Of a DNA stretch of 64,000 nt, positions 17,695 to 26,111 are shown piece after piece. The first letter of the stretch is position 1; each line of letters begins with the position of its first letter. Where the stretch lies: contig NZ_SJPP01000003.1 in the NCBI RefSeq assembly GCF_007860075.1, forward strand, positions 496,001-560,000. Direction: 5' to 3'. The position numbers and the translations under genes were made by a program. The DNA is from Symmachiella macrocystis. Lineage in GTDB: Bacteria > Planctomycetota > Planctomycetia > Planctomycetales > Planctomycetaceae. The notes beneath the pieces are model-generated. The model worked only from the letters and a program-made list of their open reading frames with translations, ran no database searches and had not been told where the DNA came from.

Positions 17695-18369
17695 ATGAAG
17701 CGAATGAAGAGAAATATTTACCGAAACCTATTGCTCGTTTCCGTTAGCATTTCAACACTGTTAGGGAGCGCCAAAGTAGCCAATGCCGAACTAATGATCG
17801 ATGTCACTGGACTTGGCGGTGATGGATTCACGACGTGGACATTTTCTGGAACGTCAATCGCATCGTCGTCCGAGTCTATTCCAACAGGAACCAACAACAT
17901 ACCCGGCTTCTCAGACGTTGGACAGCTGAGTTCCGACGGAACTACATCTGGACTTCATGTGATTCTTGATGACGGTATTCAGAACCAGTTGTTCCCCGTA
18001 TTGTCTGGATTAGCTACGGTGACAGTTGGGGCAGACACGCAGTCGATTACCCATGTCATCCTGGATGCTGATTCTGGTACCAATCCAGATGATATTGGCA
18101 TTCGGGTTGATTCTTTGTTGAGTTATTTGGCAGGGGAAACATCATCTTGGACAGGATCGATTGTTGTTGGTGTTGACCTGAATGATCTGCGTACCGGTTC
18201 ATTTACAAATGTTGGTTCAGCCCCGTTGTTTTCTAGTGGGCAAGGGGAATTAAAAATGAACGTCAATACTCCCGTCCCCGAACCCAGTACCTACGCCGGA
18301 CTCCTCGGCATCACCGGCGTGTCTCTGCTCGCTTATGGCTGGCGACGCAAACGGCAACACGCTGTGTGA
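17695..18369 (+). CDS. PEP-CTERM protein 4
   Basis: 224 residues from ATG 17695 (AGAGG upstream); an ATG at 17704 is also possible. The signal peptide is basic then hydrophobic (NLLLVSVSISTLLG) with cleavage near ANAE. The Ser/Thr/Gly/Asp-rich secreted body is beta-rich, with no recognised domain. The tail VPEPSTYAGLLGI..SLLAYGWRRKRQ is the PEP-CTERM signal. The neighbouring cassettes at 16.9 and 18.8 kb share this tail. A terminator follows directly. Confidence 0.83.
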   Translation: MKRMKRNIYRNLLLVSVSISTLLGSAKVANAELMIDVTGLGGDGFTTWTFSGTSIASSSESIPTGTNNIPGFSDVGQLSSDGTTSGLHVILDDGIQNQLFPVLSGLATVTVGADTQSITHVILDADSGTNPDDIGIRVDSLLSYLAGETSSWTGSIVVGVDLNDLRTGSFTNVGSAPLFSSGQGELKMNVNTPVPEPSTYAGLLGITGVSLLAYGWRRKRQHAV

Positions 18370-18391
18370 AACACATTGGCAATGAACTTGC

Positions 18392-18424
18392 AGCCGTCGG
18401 CGCGAAAATGCCGGCGGTTTTTTC
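18392..18424 (+). terminator. Rho-independent terminator after PEP-CTERM gene 4
   Basis: GCCGTCGGCG, a loop and TGCCGGCGG followed by six T. It belongs to the shared terminator family. Confidence 0.85.
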
Positions 18425-18471
18425 GTAGCCGCATGTAGCCGCATGGATACATCATGATCTAATCGTCGTCT

Positions 18472-18507
18472 TTGCGCGTTTCCGCAGGATCATGTGGAGA
18501 GCCACAA
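18472..18507 (+). promoter_or_regulatory. Diverged dual-palindrome operator upstream of PEP-CTERM gene 5
   Basis: Site 1 TTGCGC-GTTT-CCGCAG (18472-18487) and site 2 ATGTGG-AGAG-CCACAA (18492-18507) keep the 20-bp spacing. At the place of the -35 (18534) there is CTGCGC instead of TTGAC, and no CATACT-like -10 follows. Either the core promoter has decayed or another one nearer the gene (start 18765) is used. Confidence 0.5.
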
Positions 18508-18764
18508 AAGGCCTTCGCCAAAACGTGTGCAGTCTGCGCAAAAAGACTTGCTTGTGCCTGCAATTCGATTCGGCAGTTTCGAATCTTTTTGAATCAAATC
18601 GTTCACTCAGATTTTTTGAGAAAAATCGAGAAAAACTAAATTATTCGTGACCCATTTCGGCTGCCTTTTTCGCATTACTATCGGGGACTTGTCCCGTAAC
18701 ACATCGACGGACAACTGAACCAGCTGTCCATGGATCAAACAACCAGAGAAATAGGGGGTATGCA

Positions 18765-19907
18765 ATGCGCAACTTCGTATCGGCCTGCTTGGCCGTGACG
18801 ATTGGTTTAGGGGGTTCTGCCGTATTTGCCGAATTGACTACGTTCAACACCGTAACCAACACTTATATTGACGAAGGGCAAACCACCAACGTGACTTATG
18901 GCGTGTCGGTAGGCGGCACCGAACACTTTAGCTCAGGATCTTATCGCTACAACGACGGTCCTGGGATTTTTTCCGGCCCTACTGGAGGTTCAGTCTACCA
19001 CACCGAGAACGTCTATGACCCCAATCGGACCATGTCTTCGCGGTCGGGCACCCTGAAGTACTACCAGGATGGCACTTACCAAACTAGCGTTTCTACTCAA
19101 AATCTCCGTGTGTACGAAGAGCGATATGGTAACGAGCATTATACGATTAAGACCTATAATCAAACGGGATCTACGCGAACGATCACCGTGCGAAACGTCG
19201 CGCCAACGATCACCAATTTCACGGTCAACGGTGCCACAGTGGGGTCTGTACCATATCTCAATATTTATGAAGGCCAGTCGGTATCAGCAAACATGACCGC
19301 GACTGACCCTGGGCTATACGATGATCTCCGATTTGTGGTGGATGTCGATAGTGCATCACAGGTGACACTGGGAACTGATTACGATACTGAATACCAGCGA
19401 CAAATCGGAGGTCTTGTTGGAGATTTCACCCAAAGTGGCCCCGGATACGACATTTTCGAATTGAGGGGGGGCGTCTACGATGATGATACGGTGACGTGGG
19501 ACAATGCTACGATTGATATTCGCGTCCACAATCTCAATCCAATCATCGACTTTATCTCATCGAGCGCAACCATCGAGGTGGGTGACTCATTTAGCTTTGG
19601 AGCATCTGCGCATGACCCTGGCGACGATCCGTTGCTATATCGCTGGGATCTGGATGGCGACGGCTACTACGATGATCTTATCGGCACCGGTATGACCGGC
19701 CTGTTCGATCTGGGTACTCACCAGTTTAGACTTCAAGTTACCGATGGAGACGGAGGTTACGCTTCCCGCGGACTGACGCTCAACGTCGTCGAGCCACCCT
19801 CTGAGGCCGCAGTCCCCGAACCTAGCACCTACGCCGGACTTCTCGGCATCACCTGCGTCTCCCTGCTCGCATACGGCTGGCGGAAGCGACGTATGGCCAC
19901 CCCCTAA
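18765..19907 (+). CDS. PEP-CTERM protein 5 with PKD-like domains
   Basis: 380 residues from ATG 18765. Signal peptide (LAVTIGLGGSAVFAE). Two Ig-like modules are visible: one around residues 145-240 (NVAPTITNFTVNG, then EGQSVSANMTATDPG) and one around 245-345 with the PKD hallmarks (NPIIDFISSSATIEVGD, YRWDLDGDG, VTDGDGGYAS). PKD domains usually act as spacers or in protein-protein and protein-glycan contacts on the cell surface. The tail VPEPSTYAGLLGI..LLAYGWRKRR is the PEP-CTERM signal, with a Cys inside its hydrophobic stretch. No terminator follows, and the next PEP-CTERM gene starts 87 bp later without a promoter of its own, so the two are probably co-transcribed. Confidence 0.83.
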   Translation: MRNFVSACLAVTIGLGGSAVFAELTTFNTVTNTYIDEGQTTNVTYGVSVGGTEHFSSGSYRYNDGPGIFSGPTGGSVYHTENVYDPNRTMSSRSGTLKYYQDGTYQTSVSTQNLRVYEERYGNEHYTIKTYNQTGSTRTITVRNVAPTITNFTVNGATVGSVPYLNIYEGQSVSANMTATDPGLYDDLRFVVDVDSASQVTLGTDYDTEYQRQIGGLVGDFTQSGPGYDIFELRGGVYDDDTVTWDNATIDIRVHNLNPIIDFISSSATIEVGDSFSFGASAHDPGDDPLLYRWDLDGDGYYDDLIGTGMTGLFDLGTHQFRLQVTDGDGGYASRGLTLNVVEPPSEAAVPEPSTYAGLLGITCVSLLAYGWRKRRMATP

Positions 19908-19994
19908 AAGATTGAAATCAAACAACCGCCTGTGCGAAACAGTTTCACGAATGAGTCTGCCCTGCAGTTTTTTAACAACAAGGAGACCGACGTC

Positions 19995-20723
19995 ATGCTT
20001 CGATTGATCTCACGCAGTGCTTTGGTGTTAATGACGTTGGGGATTTGCCAAGGGGCGCCCTGTGATGCGGCCCCCATCGTGCCGGGGCAAACCACATTTT
20101 ATGGCCGCGCCATTCAAGATGTGCGAATTCTTGGCGGGACCTTAATCAACCCGGGTCCCGAGTTTGTGATCGACGACCTGTTTGGAGACGGCTACATCAC
20201 CATCGATCGCCAGGCCCAAGTCGGCAGTTCTATCAGTTTCACCGGAGTCGACAGCGTATTCACGGGATTTCGCCCAGAGTTGGGGCCGTATACGTTTGGT
20301 GCAGCAGGTTCGGTCGGCGTGGGGAGTTTTCACGGTACGATCGACAACATTGTCCAAAATCCTGCTGATCCCGGTTTCGCCGCTGGTGATCCTTCTAGCT
20401 TGATCAGCGGAGATCTAACTATTGACGTCCCTTCGTTTTATTTCCAACTCGCCGGTGGAGCTATCACGCTGGAAACCGGCGCTGAGTTTAGGTTTACGGC
20501 CGCGCTAGACGGCCTGCCGCCGCGGACGGCGACACTACTGGAGGGCCGTGTCCCGGTGAATGAAATCCCCGTCTATTTCGGGCAGGAATTGGTAGGCTAC
20601 AGCTCCGACCGCCGCATCGAATTACGCGCGGTGCCCGAACCGTCGAGCATGGTGCTGCTGGGCATCGGCGGATTGGCCCTGGTCGGATACGGAGTACGAA
20701 GCAAACGGCAACAAGCTGCGTGA
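19995..20723 (+). CDS. PEP-CTERM protein 6
   Basis: 242 residues from ATG 19995, which has a clear AAGGAG 9-10 nt upstream; the frame from 19932 is leader. Signal peptide (LVLMTLGICQGAPCDAA). The body (FSLTI-like strands, PSFYFQLAGGAITLETGAEFRF) is beta-rich and not recognised. The tail VPEPSSMVLLGIGGLALVGY ends GVRSKRQQ, with V-R-S-K in place of W-R-R-K, the most diverged tail of the cluster. It lacks the palindromes and follows the PKD gene closely, so it is likely the second gene of an operon. Its 3' hairpin is a collapsed version of the cluster terminator. Confidence 0.82.
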   Translation: MLRLISRSALVLMTLGICQGAPCDAAPIVPGQTTFYGRAIQDVRILGGTLINPGPEFVIDDLFGDGYITIDRQAQVGSSISFTGVDSVFTGFRPELGPYTFGAAGSVGVGSFHGTIDNIVQNPADPGFAAGDPSSLISGDLTIDVPSFYFQLAGGAITLETGAEFRFTAALDGLPPRTATLLEGRVPVNEIPVYFGQELVGYSSDRRIELRAVPEPSSMVLLGIGGLALVGYGVRSKRQQAA

Positions 20724-20744
20724 AACAAGTTGTTCATGAACATC

Positions 20745-20760
20745 CAACCGTCGGCGGTTG
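20745..20760 (+). repeat. Collapsed cassette terminator (hairpin without T-tract)
   Basis: CAACCG-TCGG-CGGTTG is a 6-bp stem not followed by T. The sequence is what remains if one of the two GTCGGCG copies and the loop between them are lost from the full terminator of this family. Confidence 0.55.
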
Positions 20761-20926
20761 ATTCGCACTCCTCGGCGCAAGAAAGTTCACGGCATACTGT
20801 TGGAATATTTTTTGCTGTCCCAACCCTCCTCGAATCAAACTTACCGTCTCCCGGGGTGAGTCGGAACTATGTAGCGTTAGCCTTTTCCCATCGTGCGATT
20901 GTCGCGAGTAACGCGACCACGCGGTT

Positions 20927-21017
20927 TTGCGCATCTGCGCAATTCTTTGTGGGCTTGCGCAAAATGCGGATATTGTAGCGATTGCTCGTTGATCGGACCG
21001 GAACCGTATTACATACT
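20927..21017 (+). promoter_or_regulatory. Dual-palindrome operator and promoter (PEP-CTERM gene 7)
   Basis: Site 1 TTGCGCATCTGCGCAA (20927-20942) is a perfect palindrome. Site 2 TTGTGG-GCTT-GCGCAA (20947-20962) is identical to site 2 of gene 2. The -35 TTGATC starts at 20989 (42 nt from the start of site 2) and CATACT is at 21012-21017 (17-bp spacer), followed by ACGA as CATACT is followed by GCGA in genes 3 and 4. Confidence 0.78.
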
Positions 21018-21076
21018 ACGAGTCACCTTTCGTCTATTGTTTTTTGAACACTTCACGAGAACAAGGGAGGCTGTAG

Positions 21077-21889
21077 ATGTTCAACAAGAGGCTGACGCAT
21101 CGAAGTTTGATGCTGACCAAATTGTTTGCGATTTCCGTAGTGTTACCATCCGCTGCGCATGCAGAATTTTCCCAAGGCTTTGAAACCGACACCAGTGGTT
21201 GGTCCGACGGTGGTGGTGCTTATGGCGTTATAACCCGAGTAGCATCTGGAACGGGCGGCATTACCTCAGCGGATGGCGGATACCATGCGACTGTTGAGCA
21301 GACAACCTATGGAGTTTATACCGCGTTTGATGGATATCGCAGTACTTGGCCCGGAAACTGGACTACTTCGGTGGACATCTATCTCGACATCGGTTGGGCG
21401 GCGGGGGAAGGGTTTGACTATTCGGTTGCCGCGAATGGCTCAGATGGAGCCCATGAGCGTGATTTCATCTTTCACGTCACGAAGGACACGTCAACGGGCG
21501 ATCTTTTGGTTGGTGCTAGCAACAACACCAATTTTGATCCTCGAGAAGACCTGGAAACCCTCAATCACGCGGTGATCGGTAGCAGCGGTTGGTACACCTT
21601 CGAACACTCTTTCCAGGATGTCGGTGGTGTGCTCTCAGTGGACTTGAATCTTTATGATGGCGGGGGGCTAATATGGACAGAAACGCGAAGTAATCCGGCC
21701 GATTTAATCCCGTCCATTGTTGGCGGAAATCGCTATGGATGGTTTACGAACGTAGACATTGCTGGCGGAATTGCAGTCGACAATACTGCCCTTGTGCCGG
21801 AACCCTCCAACATCGCAATGCTATTAGGGCTCAGTGCTTTCAGTCTGGCTGGTTACGGCTGGCGTCGTAAAAAGCAACAAGCGGCGTAA
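21077..21889 (+). CDS. PEP-CTERM protein 7
   Basis: 270 residues from ATG 21077, with GGGAGG upstream; an ATG at 21110 would shorten the basic N-terminus. The signal peptide ends near AHAE. The body starts FSQGFETDTSGWSDGGG, a typical opening of jelly-roll/carbohydrate-binding-like surface domains, and ends GIAVDNTAL, the closing strand of such folds. The tail VPEPSNIAMLLGL..GYGWRRKKQQ is the PEP-CTERM signal and groups with protein 2. Ligand unknown. It has its own promoter and terminator. Confidence 0.83.
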   Translation: MFNKRLTHRSLMLTKLFAISVVLPSAAHAEFSQGFETDTSGWSDGGGAYGVITRVASGTGGITSADGGYHATVEQTTYGVYTAFDGYRSTWPGNWTTSVDIYLDIGWAAGEGFDYSVAANGSDGAHERDFIFHVTKDTSTGDLLVGASNNTNFDPREDLETLNHAVIGSSGWYTFEHSFQDVGGVLSVDLNLYDGGGLIWTETRSNPADLIPSIVGGNRYGWFTNVDIAGGIAVDNTALVPEPSNIAMLLGLSAFSLAGYGWRRKKQQAA

Positions 21890-21917
21890 AGCGAGCCTGC
21901 CATTGTGAGGAATATGA

Positions 21918-21951
21918 AAACCGTTGGCGTGAAAGCGTCGGCGGTTTTTTT
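21918..21951 (+). terminator. Rho-independent terminator after PEP-CTERM gene 7
   Basis: AAACCGTTGGCG-TGAAAG-CGTCGGCGGTTT followed by further T. The loop is identical to the terminator of gene 1. Confidence 0.87.
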
Positions 21952-21952
21952 G

Positions 21953-22165
21953 TCAATCGCCTCCCTCCATTGCCGCAATCATTGCTGTGATGCCGGCTTT
22001 CACCTCTCGAGGGAGTTGCGGCCAGGCGCTAAGCATTCGATAGCAGTCGGCATCAACTGCAGCGCTTTTCGCAGCACCTGGAATTCCTGATTGACGTAAC
22101 TGCTCAGCTGCACAATCGGTTAGGCGAAACCGCTCAAGTCCAGTATCGTCCACTCGGCTCAGCAT
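21953..22165 (-). CDS. Possible small hypothetical protein
   Basis: 70 codons with an ATG start. The end (LSAWPQLPREVKAGITAMIAAM) resembles the C-terminal helix seen in small bacterial helical proteins in which a W-x-x-LP-x-x-x-K/R-x-x-I motif precedes an alanine-rich helix. No ribosome site is evident. The stop lies right against the T-tract of the preceding convergent terminator. It could be a genuine small gene or a fragment. Confidence 0.35.
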   Translation of the reverse strand: MLSRVDDTGLERFRLTDCAAEQLRQSGIPGAAKSAAVDADCYRMLSAWPQLPREVKAGITAMIAAMEGGD

Positions 22166-22349
22166 GTACTCATTGGTACTGAGTCGCTAACCCCTGCCAT
22201 GGCATTTTTTTTTATGCGCGGGCGGCGGTTTTGTGATCTTTTGTCGGTCATGATCCAATGTGATGTGCCTTACGCGCTGAAGACTAAAAAAATGAAGTTG
22301 TAACGTATGCTTCGGCTGTAGGGCTCGCCTTCACCATGCAAATCCACCT

Positions 22350-22772
22350 TCACGACCCGTCACGCAACCGCTGTTCGGTGTCTTCGGCGATCACGTCGTT
22401 CCATGTGATCTCTTGGCCGGTTTGTTGCGCGCGGATCATTGCCAACACCGCTCGTTCCACATCAGCTCCTTGCAACGCCGCTGTTTCTAGCTCTTGTGTT
22501 GATATCGCAACTCCGGCTTGCGTTGCCATGATTTTCCAGCGGACGATATCTTTGGCAGGCGAGCGACGCAACTTCATCCCGACCACCTGTATCAAGGAAA
22601 TGTGGGCTCGAGCCAAAAATGCCTGTAACCACAAACTGCCGATCTGGAAGTAAAAGACGCCAGTCACGATGACCATGAGAAACATTACACCAATAAACGC
22701 AACAGCTAACCATTCTCCCAGTTTCTGCGCTGGAGCTGCATTCACCGCCATCCACATTTGTGACAGAATCAT
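22350..22772 (-). CDS. Truncated flotillin-like FloA (UPF0365) N-terminal domain protein
   Basis: 140 residues from ATG 22772, chosen over 22850 because GGAAGGA lies 7-8 nt upstream on the minus strand. One long hydrophobic segment (WLAVAFIGVMFLMVIVTGVF) is followed by LWLQAFLARAHISLIQVVGMKLRR and ELETAALQGADVERAVLAMI, which match the region after the membrane hairpin of FloA/YqfA. Full FloA proteins have about 330 residues and continue into an SPFH domain and a Glu/Ala-rich tail; here the chain stops after about 110 residues of homology. FloA organises membrane microdomains. This short form could be a regulator or a degraded copy. A PQQ propeller gene lies just upstream. Confidence 0.6.
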   Translation of the reverse strand: MILSQMWMAVNAAPAQKLGEWLAVAFIGVMFLMVIVTGVFYFQIGSLWLQAFLARAHISLIQVVGMKLRRSPAKDIVRWKIMATQAGVAISTQELETAALQGADVERAVLAMIRAQQTGQEITWNDVIAEDTEQRLRDGS

Positions 22773-22824
22773 GCTCAAGTCCTTCCATAGGGTCCCATCG
22801 AAAAAGGCAAAGCAGTGGTTGGAA

Positions 22825-24075
22825 TTACTTCGGTTTTCGCACGTCCACACAGACGATCTCGCGGCCGTCGCGTAGATAGAGCAATCCCGCGCAGAGGGCC
22901 GGGGCTTGGCGGGTTGGACCGAGTAGCGGTGTGCGGCCGATCTCTTGGTAGTGCTGTGGGGAGGCTTCTGCTACGACCAGCTCGCCCTTGATGGTCGAAA
23001 TGAACAGCTTGCCGTCGCCGGCGATCAGGTTGCCTTTTCCAAAACGTGTTTGTCGCCACATCCGTTCGCCGGTCGCTGCATTAACGCAGGTCAAGTGGGT
23101 GACCGGCCCGGCGCTGCCGACGTTGTCGAAGCCGTAGAGATAACCATCAATCAGTATCGACGTTTGCCACTCATTGCGCAGCACGCTCTTGACGCCCTGT
23201 GAGGCCCAGACTTCGGTTGGACGGAATTGGTCGCCATCGGGCAACAGTTTCAAAAGCACGCTGCCGTGATTCTCTGCAGCGGAAATGAACACCTGCTCCT
23301 TGAATGACAACGGGGTGGCGATGTTGCAGTCGTAATCGGTCTTGTACGGATAGCGCCACAGGTCAGCGCCGTCTTGGGCAGCAATGCCAATCACCGAACT
23401 ACCGGTGAACACGACCAGTTGCTCTCGTCCCCCGACGTTGAGTAAAGCCGGGGAGGAATACCCCGCCGTCTCCTCTGTCCCGGCTTTCCAGGCAGGTTTA
23501 CCGGATTTTATGTCGTAGGTGACTACCGTTGCTTGCGGGGCACCGATCGTGACGATGACCCGCTCGGCGGTAACCAGCGGCGAACAGGCCATGCCGTAAT
23601 CCGCTGGCTGTCCGCCATGTTCTTCAAGCGTGTTGTGCGACCAGAGGATGTCTCCGTTGGAAAATTTGAGAGCGGCGAGAATTCCTTCCCCAGTGAATGC
23701 AAACACCTGGTCGCCCACAATCGTCGGAGTCGCTCGCGGACCATCCCCCTGCCCGTTGCGATACTCGGGGGCGACGGAGGTCTTCCAGATCGGCTTGCCG
23801 GTCGCCGCATCGACGCAAATGACGCGTTGCTTGCCGTCGGTTTGCACCATCGTTATTAAACGGCCGCGGCTGATCGCCAATCCTGACATGCCCACGCCTC
23901 CGGGCACGCGCCAGACCTCTTTCGGCCCCTCGGCCGGCCATTTCTCCAGTAGATCCGTTTCTGCGGAGATGCCGTTGCGGTGCGGCCCGAGAACCTGTGG
24001 CCATTCCTCTTCAGCCTGAACGTCGGCAGTGAGGATGAGTAAAACCGCACAAACGCAGGACCATGTTTTCAGCAT
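22825..24075 (-). CDS. Secreted PQQ-like beta-propeller protein
   Basis: 416 residues. Signal peptide (CAVLLILTADVQAEE). The body consists of PQQ-type blades (WPQVLGPHRNGISAET, GKPIWKTSV, GDILWSHNT, GADLWRYPY, GERMWRQTR), each with the W/G-rich strand of BamB- or quinoprotein-like propellers. No residues for PQQ or haem binding were identified, and planctomycetes carry many such proteins without known enzymatic role. Periplasmic or surface localisation is likely. It is divergent from the membrane protein gene at 24.4 kb. Exact function unknown. Confidence 0.8.
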   Translation of the reverse strand: MLKTWSCVCAVLLILTADVQAEEEWPQVLGPHRNGISAETDLLEKWPAEGPKEVWRVPGGVGMSGLAISRGRLITMVQTDGKQRVICVDAATGKPIWKTSVAPEYRNGQGDGPRATPTIVGDQVFAFTGEGILAALKFSNGDILWSHNTLEEHGGQPADYGMACSPLVTAERVIVTIGAPQATVVTYDIKSGKPAWKAGTEETAGYSSPALLNVGGREQLVVFTGSSVIGIAAQDGADLWRYPYKTDYDCNIATPLSFKEQVFISAAENHGSVLLKLLPDGDQFRPTEVWASQGVKSVLRNEWQTSILIDGYLYGFDNVGSAGPVTHLTCVNAATGERMWRQTRFGKGNLIAGDGKLFISTIKGELVVAEASPQHYQEIGRTPLLGPTRQAPALCAGLLYLRDGREIVCVDVRKPK

Positions 24076-24291
24076 CGGGACTTCCTACTGTTATGTCCGC
24101 AGAAATGAGGCGAGAAGTCCGGTTCTCGCTTTACCGAGGATATTCTAACAACCAATGAGTCGTGCTGCAGGTGCTGTTTTGCTGCCGTGTCAGGAATAAC
24201 TGAGGTGATGGTCTATGCCTTTAGCAACCGCCCGAATCTGATCTTCTGCGGCCTCCCTGATGAGTCGAGTTCCACACAGAACAAAGGGCGT

Positions 24292-24297
24292 TATAAT
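24292..24297 (+). promoter_or_regulatory. Candidate -10 box for the membrane protein gene
   Basis: TATAAT in the 323-bp divergent intergenic region, about 100 bp before the start at 24399. The -35 region is poor (TTCCAC at about 16-bp spacing). Nothing else is recognised in this gap. Confidence 0.4.
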
Positions 24298-24398
24298 GAT
24301 GTGTCTCGCAAACGGGCTGTTAGGACCTCTCGAACAAGAAAACGGCGGCGGCTTTGTCTTGTCCGCATCTGTTCTCGATGGCAAGCGGACGATGATTT

Positions 24399-26054
24399 AT
24401 GACCGAAGGGCAATCTCCTCAATCCGGTTTCGCAATTCCCTGGTGGCCGGTCATTGTGACTGTCATCGTCTGGGCCGTCACGGAAAGCCTGTATCTGTTT
24501 GGTTATCAACAGGCTCCTTTAGGTACCGTTTTTGACGGGTTCGTGGGGACGACTGATGACCAGAACATGTATTTCTCCTTCATTTGTCAAAGCGCCGACG
24601 GGCATTGGCTGTTCACCAACCGATTGACGCATCTCCCGCACCAACCGGCGCTGTTCAATTTGGAATGGCTCGTTGTGGGTAAGTTGATGGCTGGGCTGGG
24701 CGGGTCGCAGCGTTGGGCCTATTCGATTTGGCGGGCCATCGGCACAGTGGTGTTGATTTTCGGGTTTTGGGGACTGGCATGCGCAGCTCTCCGTTCGGAA
24801 TTTCATCGCCGAGTCGCCCTGTTGCTGTGTGCATTTGGATGCGGATTCGGGTGGGTGTTTCTGATATTAGAAAAAGCCGGGCTCACCAGGAAATGGCCGG
24901 AGGTGATGCTCGACCTTTCGGACGCCATTTATCCGTTCGGGCAAATACTGATCAATCCCCACCTGTCCATCTCACACGGATTGTCGCTGCTCTTTCTTGC
25001 GGCGTTCATTGTCGGCGAGAAAACCGAACGACCGCGCTGGTATGGAGTTGCTGCGGCTATTGCGGTGCTACACGGGCTGATTCGCCCCTACGATTTGATT
25101 CTCCTGACCGGCGTGATTCCACTGTATTGCCTGTTGGAGTCTGTCGTCACGCGAGAATTCTCGTGGAGGAAGCTCAGCCTTCGGGCAGTGCCGTTGATCG
25201 CCATTGCCCCATTGGTTGGCTATTACGTTTGGTTGTTTCATTTTCACCCGGTCTTCAAATACTGGGCCGGCCAAGGGGCGGTCAAAGAGATGCCCTTGGC
25301 CGGGCACCTTTTGAGTTTTGGCGCCATTGGGTTACTCTGTGCCGCGCGCTTGTGTTGTTTTCGCCGCTATCCGCTCAACGGTCCGGCCGACCGGTTGCTC
25401 TGCGTTTGGATTGCCGGAGCACTGGTGTTGGTGCATGCCAACAAGCTGCCGCTGTTTAGCTTCTTGCCCTACAGCCCGGTGTTTGGCATCACCTTGGTTT
25501 CGCCGATGATTATTCTGGCGGTTCCCTTGAGTGACGCGATAATAAATCAATTGGCCAGCCGACGCGTTCAGGTATTGGTTGGTGTGTTCGTGGTCTTGAT
25601 CGCCATCAATTCGATGGGGAGCGGGGTGTGGGTGTTGAAGACGGTCTATAACCTCCGGTCGTTTCCCGATCATTACATTACTACGACCGACGATCAGGCT
25701 TTTGATTGGTTAAACGTACACAGCCAGGAATCGGATGTTGTGTTGAGCATGCTGAATACGGGAAACCGCATGGCCAAACAGGTCTCCGCCCGTTTGGTGC
25801 TAGGCCATTGGTCTGTCACGCCGCACGTCCGCGAAATGTCTCGCGCGGCTGAGAGTTTTTACAAAGGCGAATTATCGTCGGCCAACTCCCAAGCATTCCT
25901 GGATGAATTGGGTGCCCAATGGATCTATGTGGGGCGGGACGAACAACAATTCGGCGTGGTCGCCTGGGAAACAATCCCGGGAGTTACCCTCAGATACGCC
26001 AATGAGAATGTGCAGATTTACTCCTACACCGGCGCAGCAATCGATTCAGAATGA
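24399..26054 (+). CDS. Polytopic membrane protein of unknown function
   Basis: 551 residues with about ten transmembrane segments from residue 12 (WWPVIVTVIVWAVTESLYLF) to about residue 410, then a soluble C-terminal domain (from about residue 420, YITTTDDQAFDWLNVHSQESDVVLS). Such a layout (polytopic region plus a C-terminal part with Q/E-x-x-D and a W-I-Y-V-G-R-D motif) resembles GT-C-type glycosyltransferases of the mannosyltransferase kind. A luminal Asp-Asp pair is present early (GTTDDQNMYFSF), where GT-C enzymes keep acidic residues. GT-C assignment is an inference. The stop lies close to the convergent esterase gene. Confidence 0.6.
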   Translation: MTEGQSPQSGFAIPWWPVIVTVIVWAVTESLYLFGYQQAPLGTVFDGFVGTTDDQNMYFSFICQSADGHWLFTNRLTHLPHQPALFNLEWLVVGKLMAGLGGSQRWAYSIWRAIGTVVLIFGFWGLACAALRSEFHRRVALLLCAFGCGFGWVFLILEKAGLTRKWPEVMLDLSDAIYPFGQILINPHLSISHGLSLLFLAAFIVGEKTERPRWYGVAAAIAVLHGLIRPYDLILLTGVIPLYCLLESVVTREFSWRKLSLRAVPLIAIAPLVGYYVWLFHFHPVFKYWAGQGAVKEMPLAGHLLSFGAIGLLCAARLCCFRRYPLNGPADRLLCVWIAGALVLVHANKLPLFSFLPYSPVFGITLVSPMIILAVPLSDAIINQLASRRVQVLVGVFVVLIAINSMGSGVWVLKTVYNLRSFPDHYITTTDDQAFDWLNVHSQESDVVLSMLNTGNRMAKQVSARLVLGHWSVTPHVREMSRAAESFYKGELSSANSQAFLDELGAQWIYVGRDEQQFGVVAWETIPGVTLRYANENVQIYSYTGAAIDSE

Positions 26055-26111
26055 CGCTTTGGTTGGACCATCGTTCGTTTGACGGCGCCCTGCGCGACGT
26101 TTGGAAAACCC

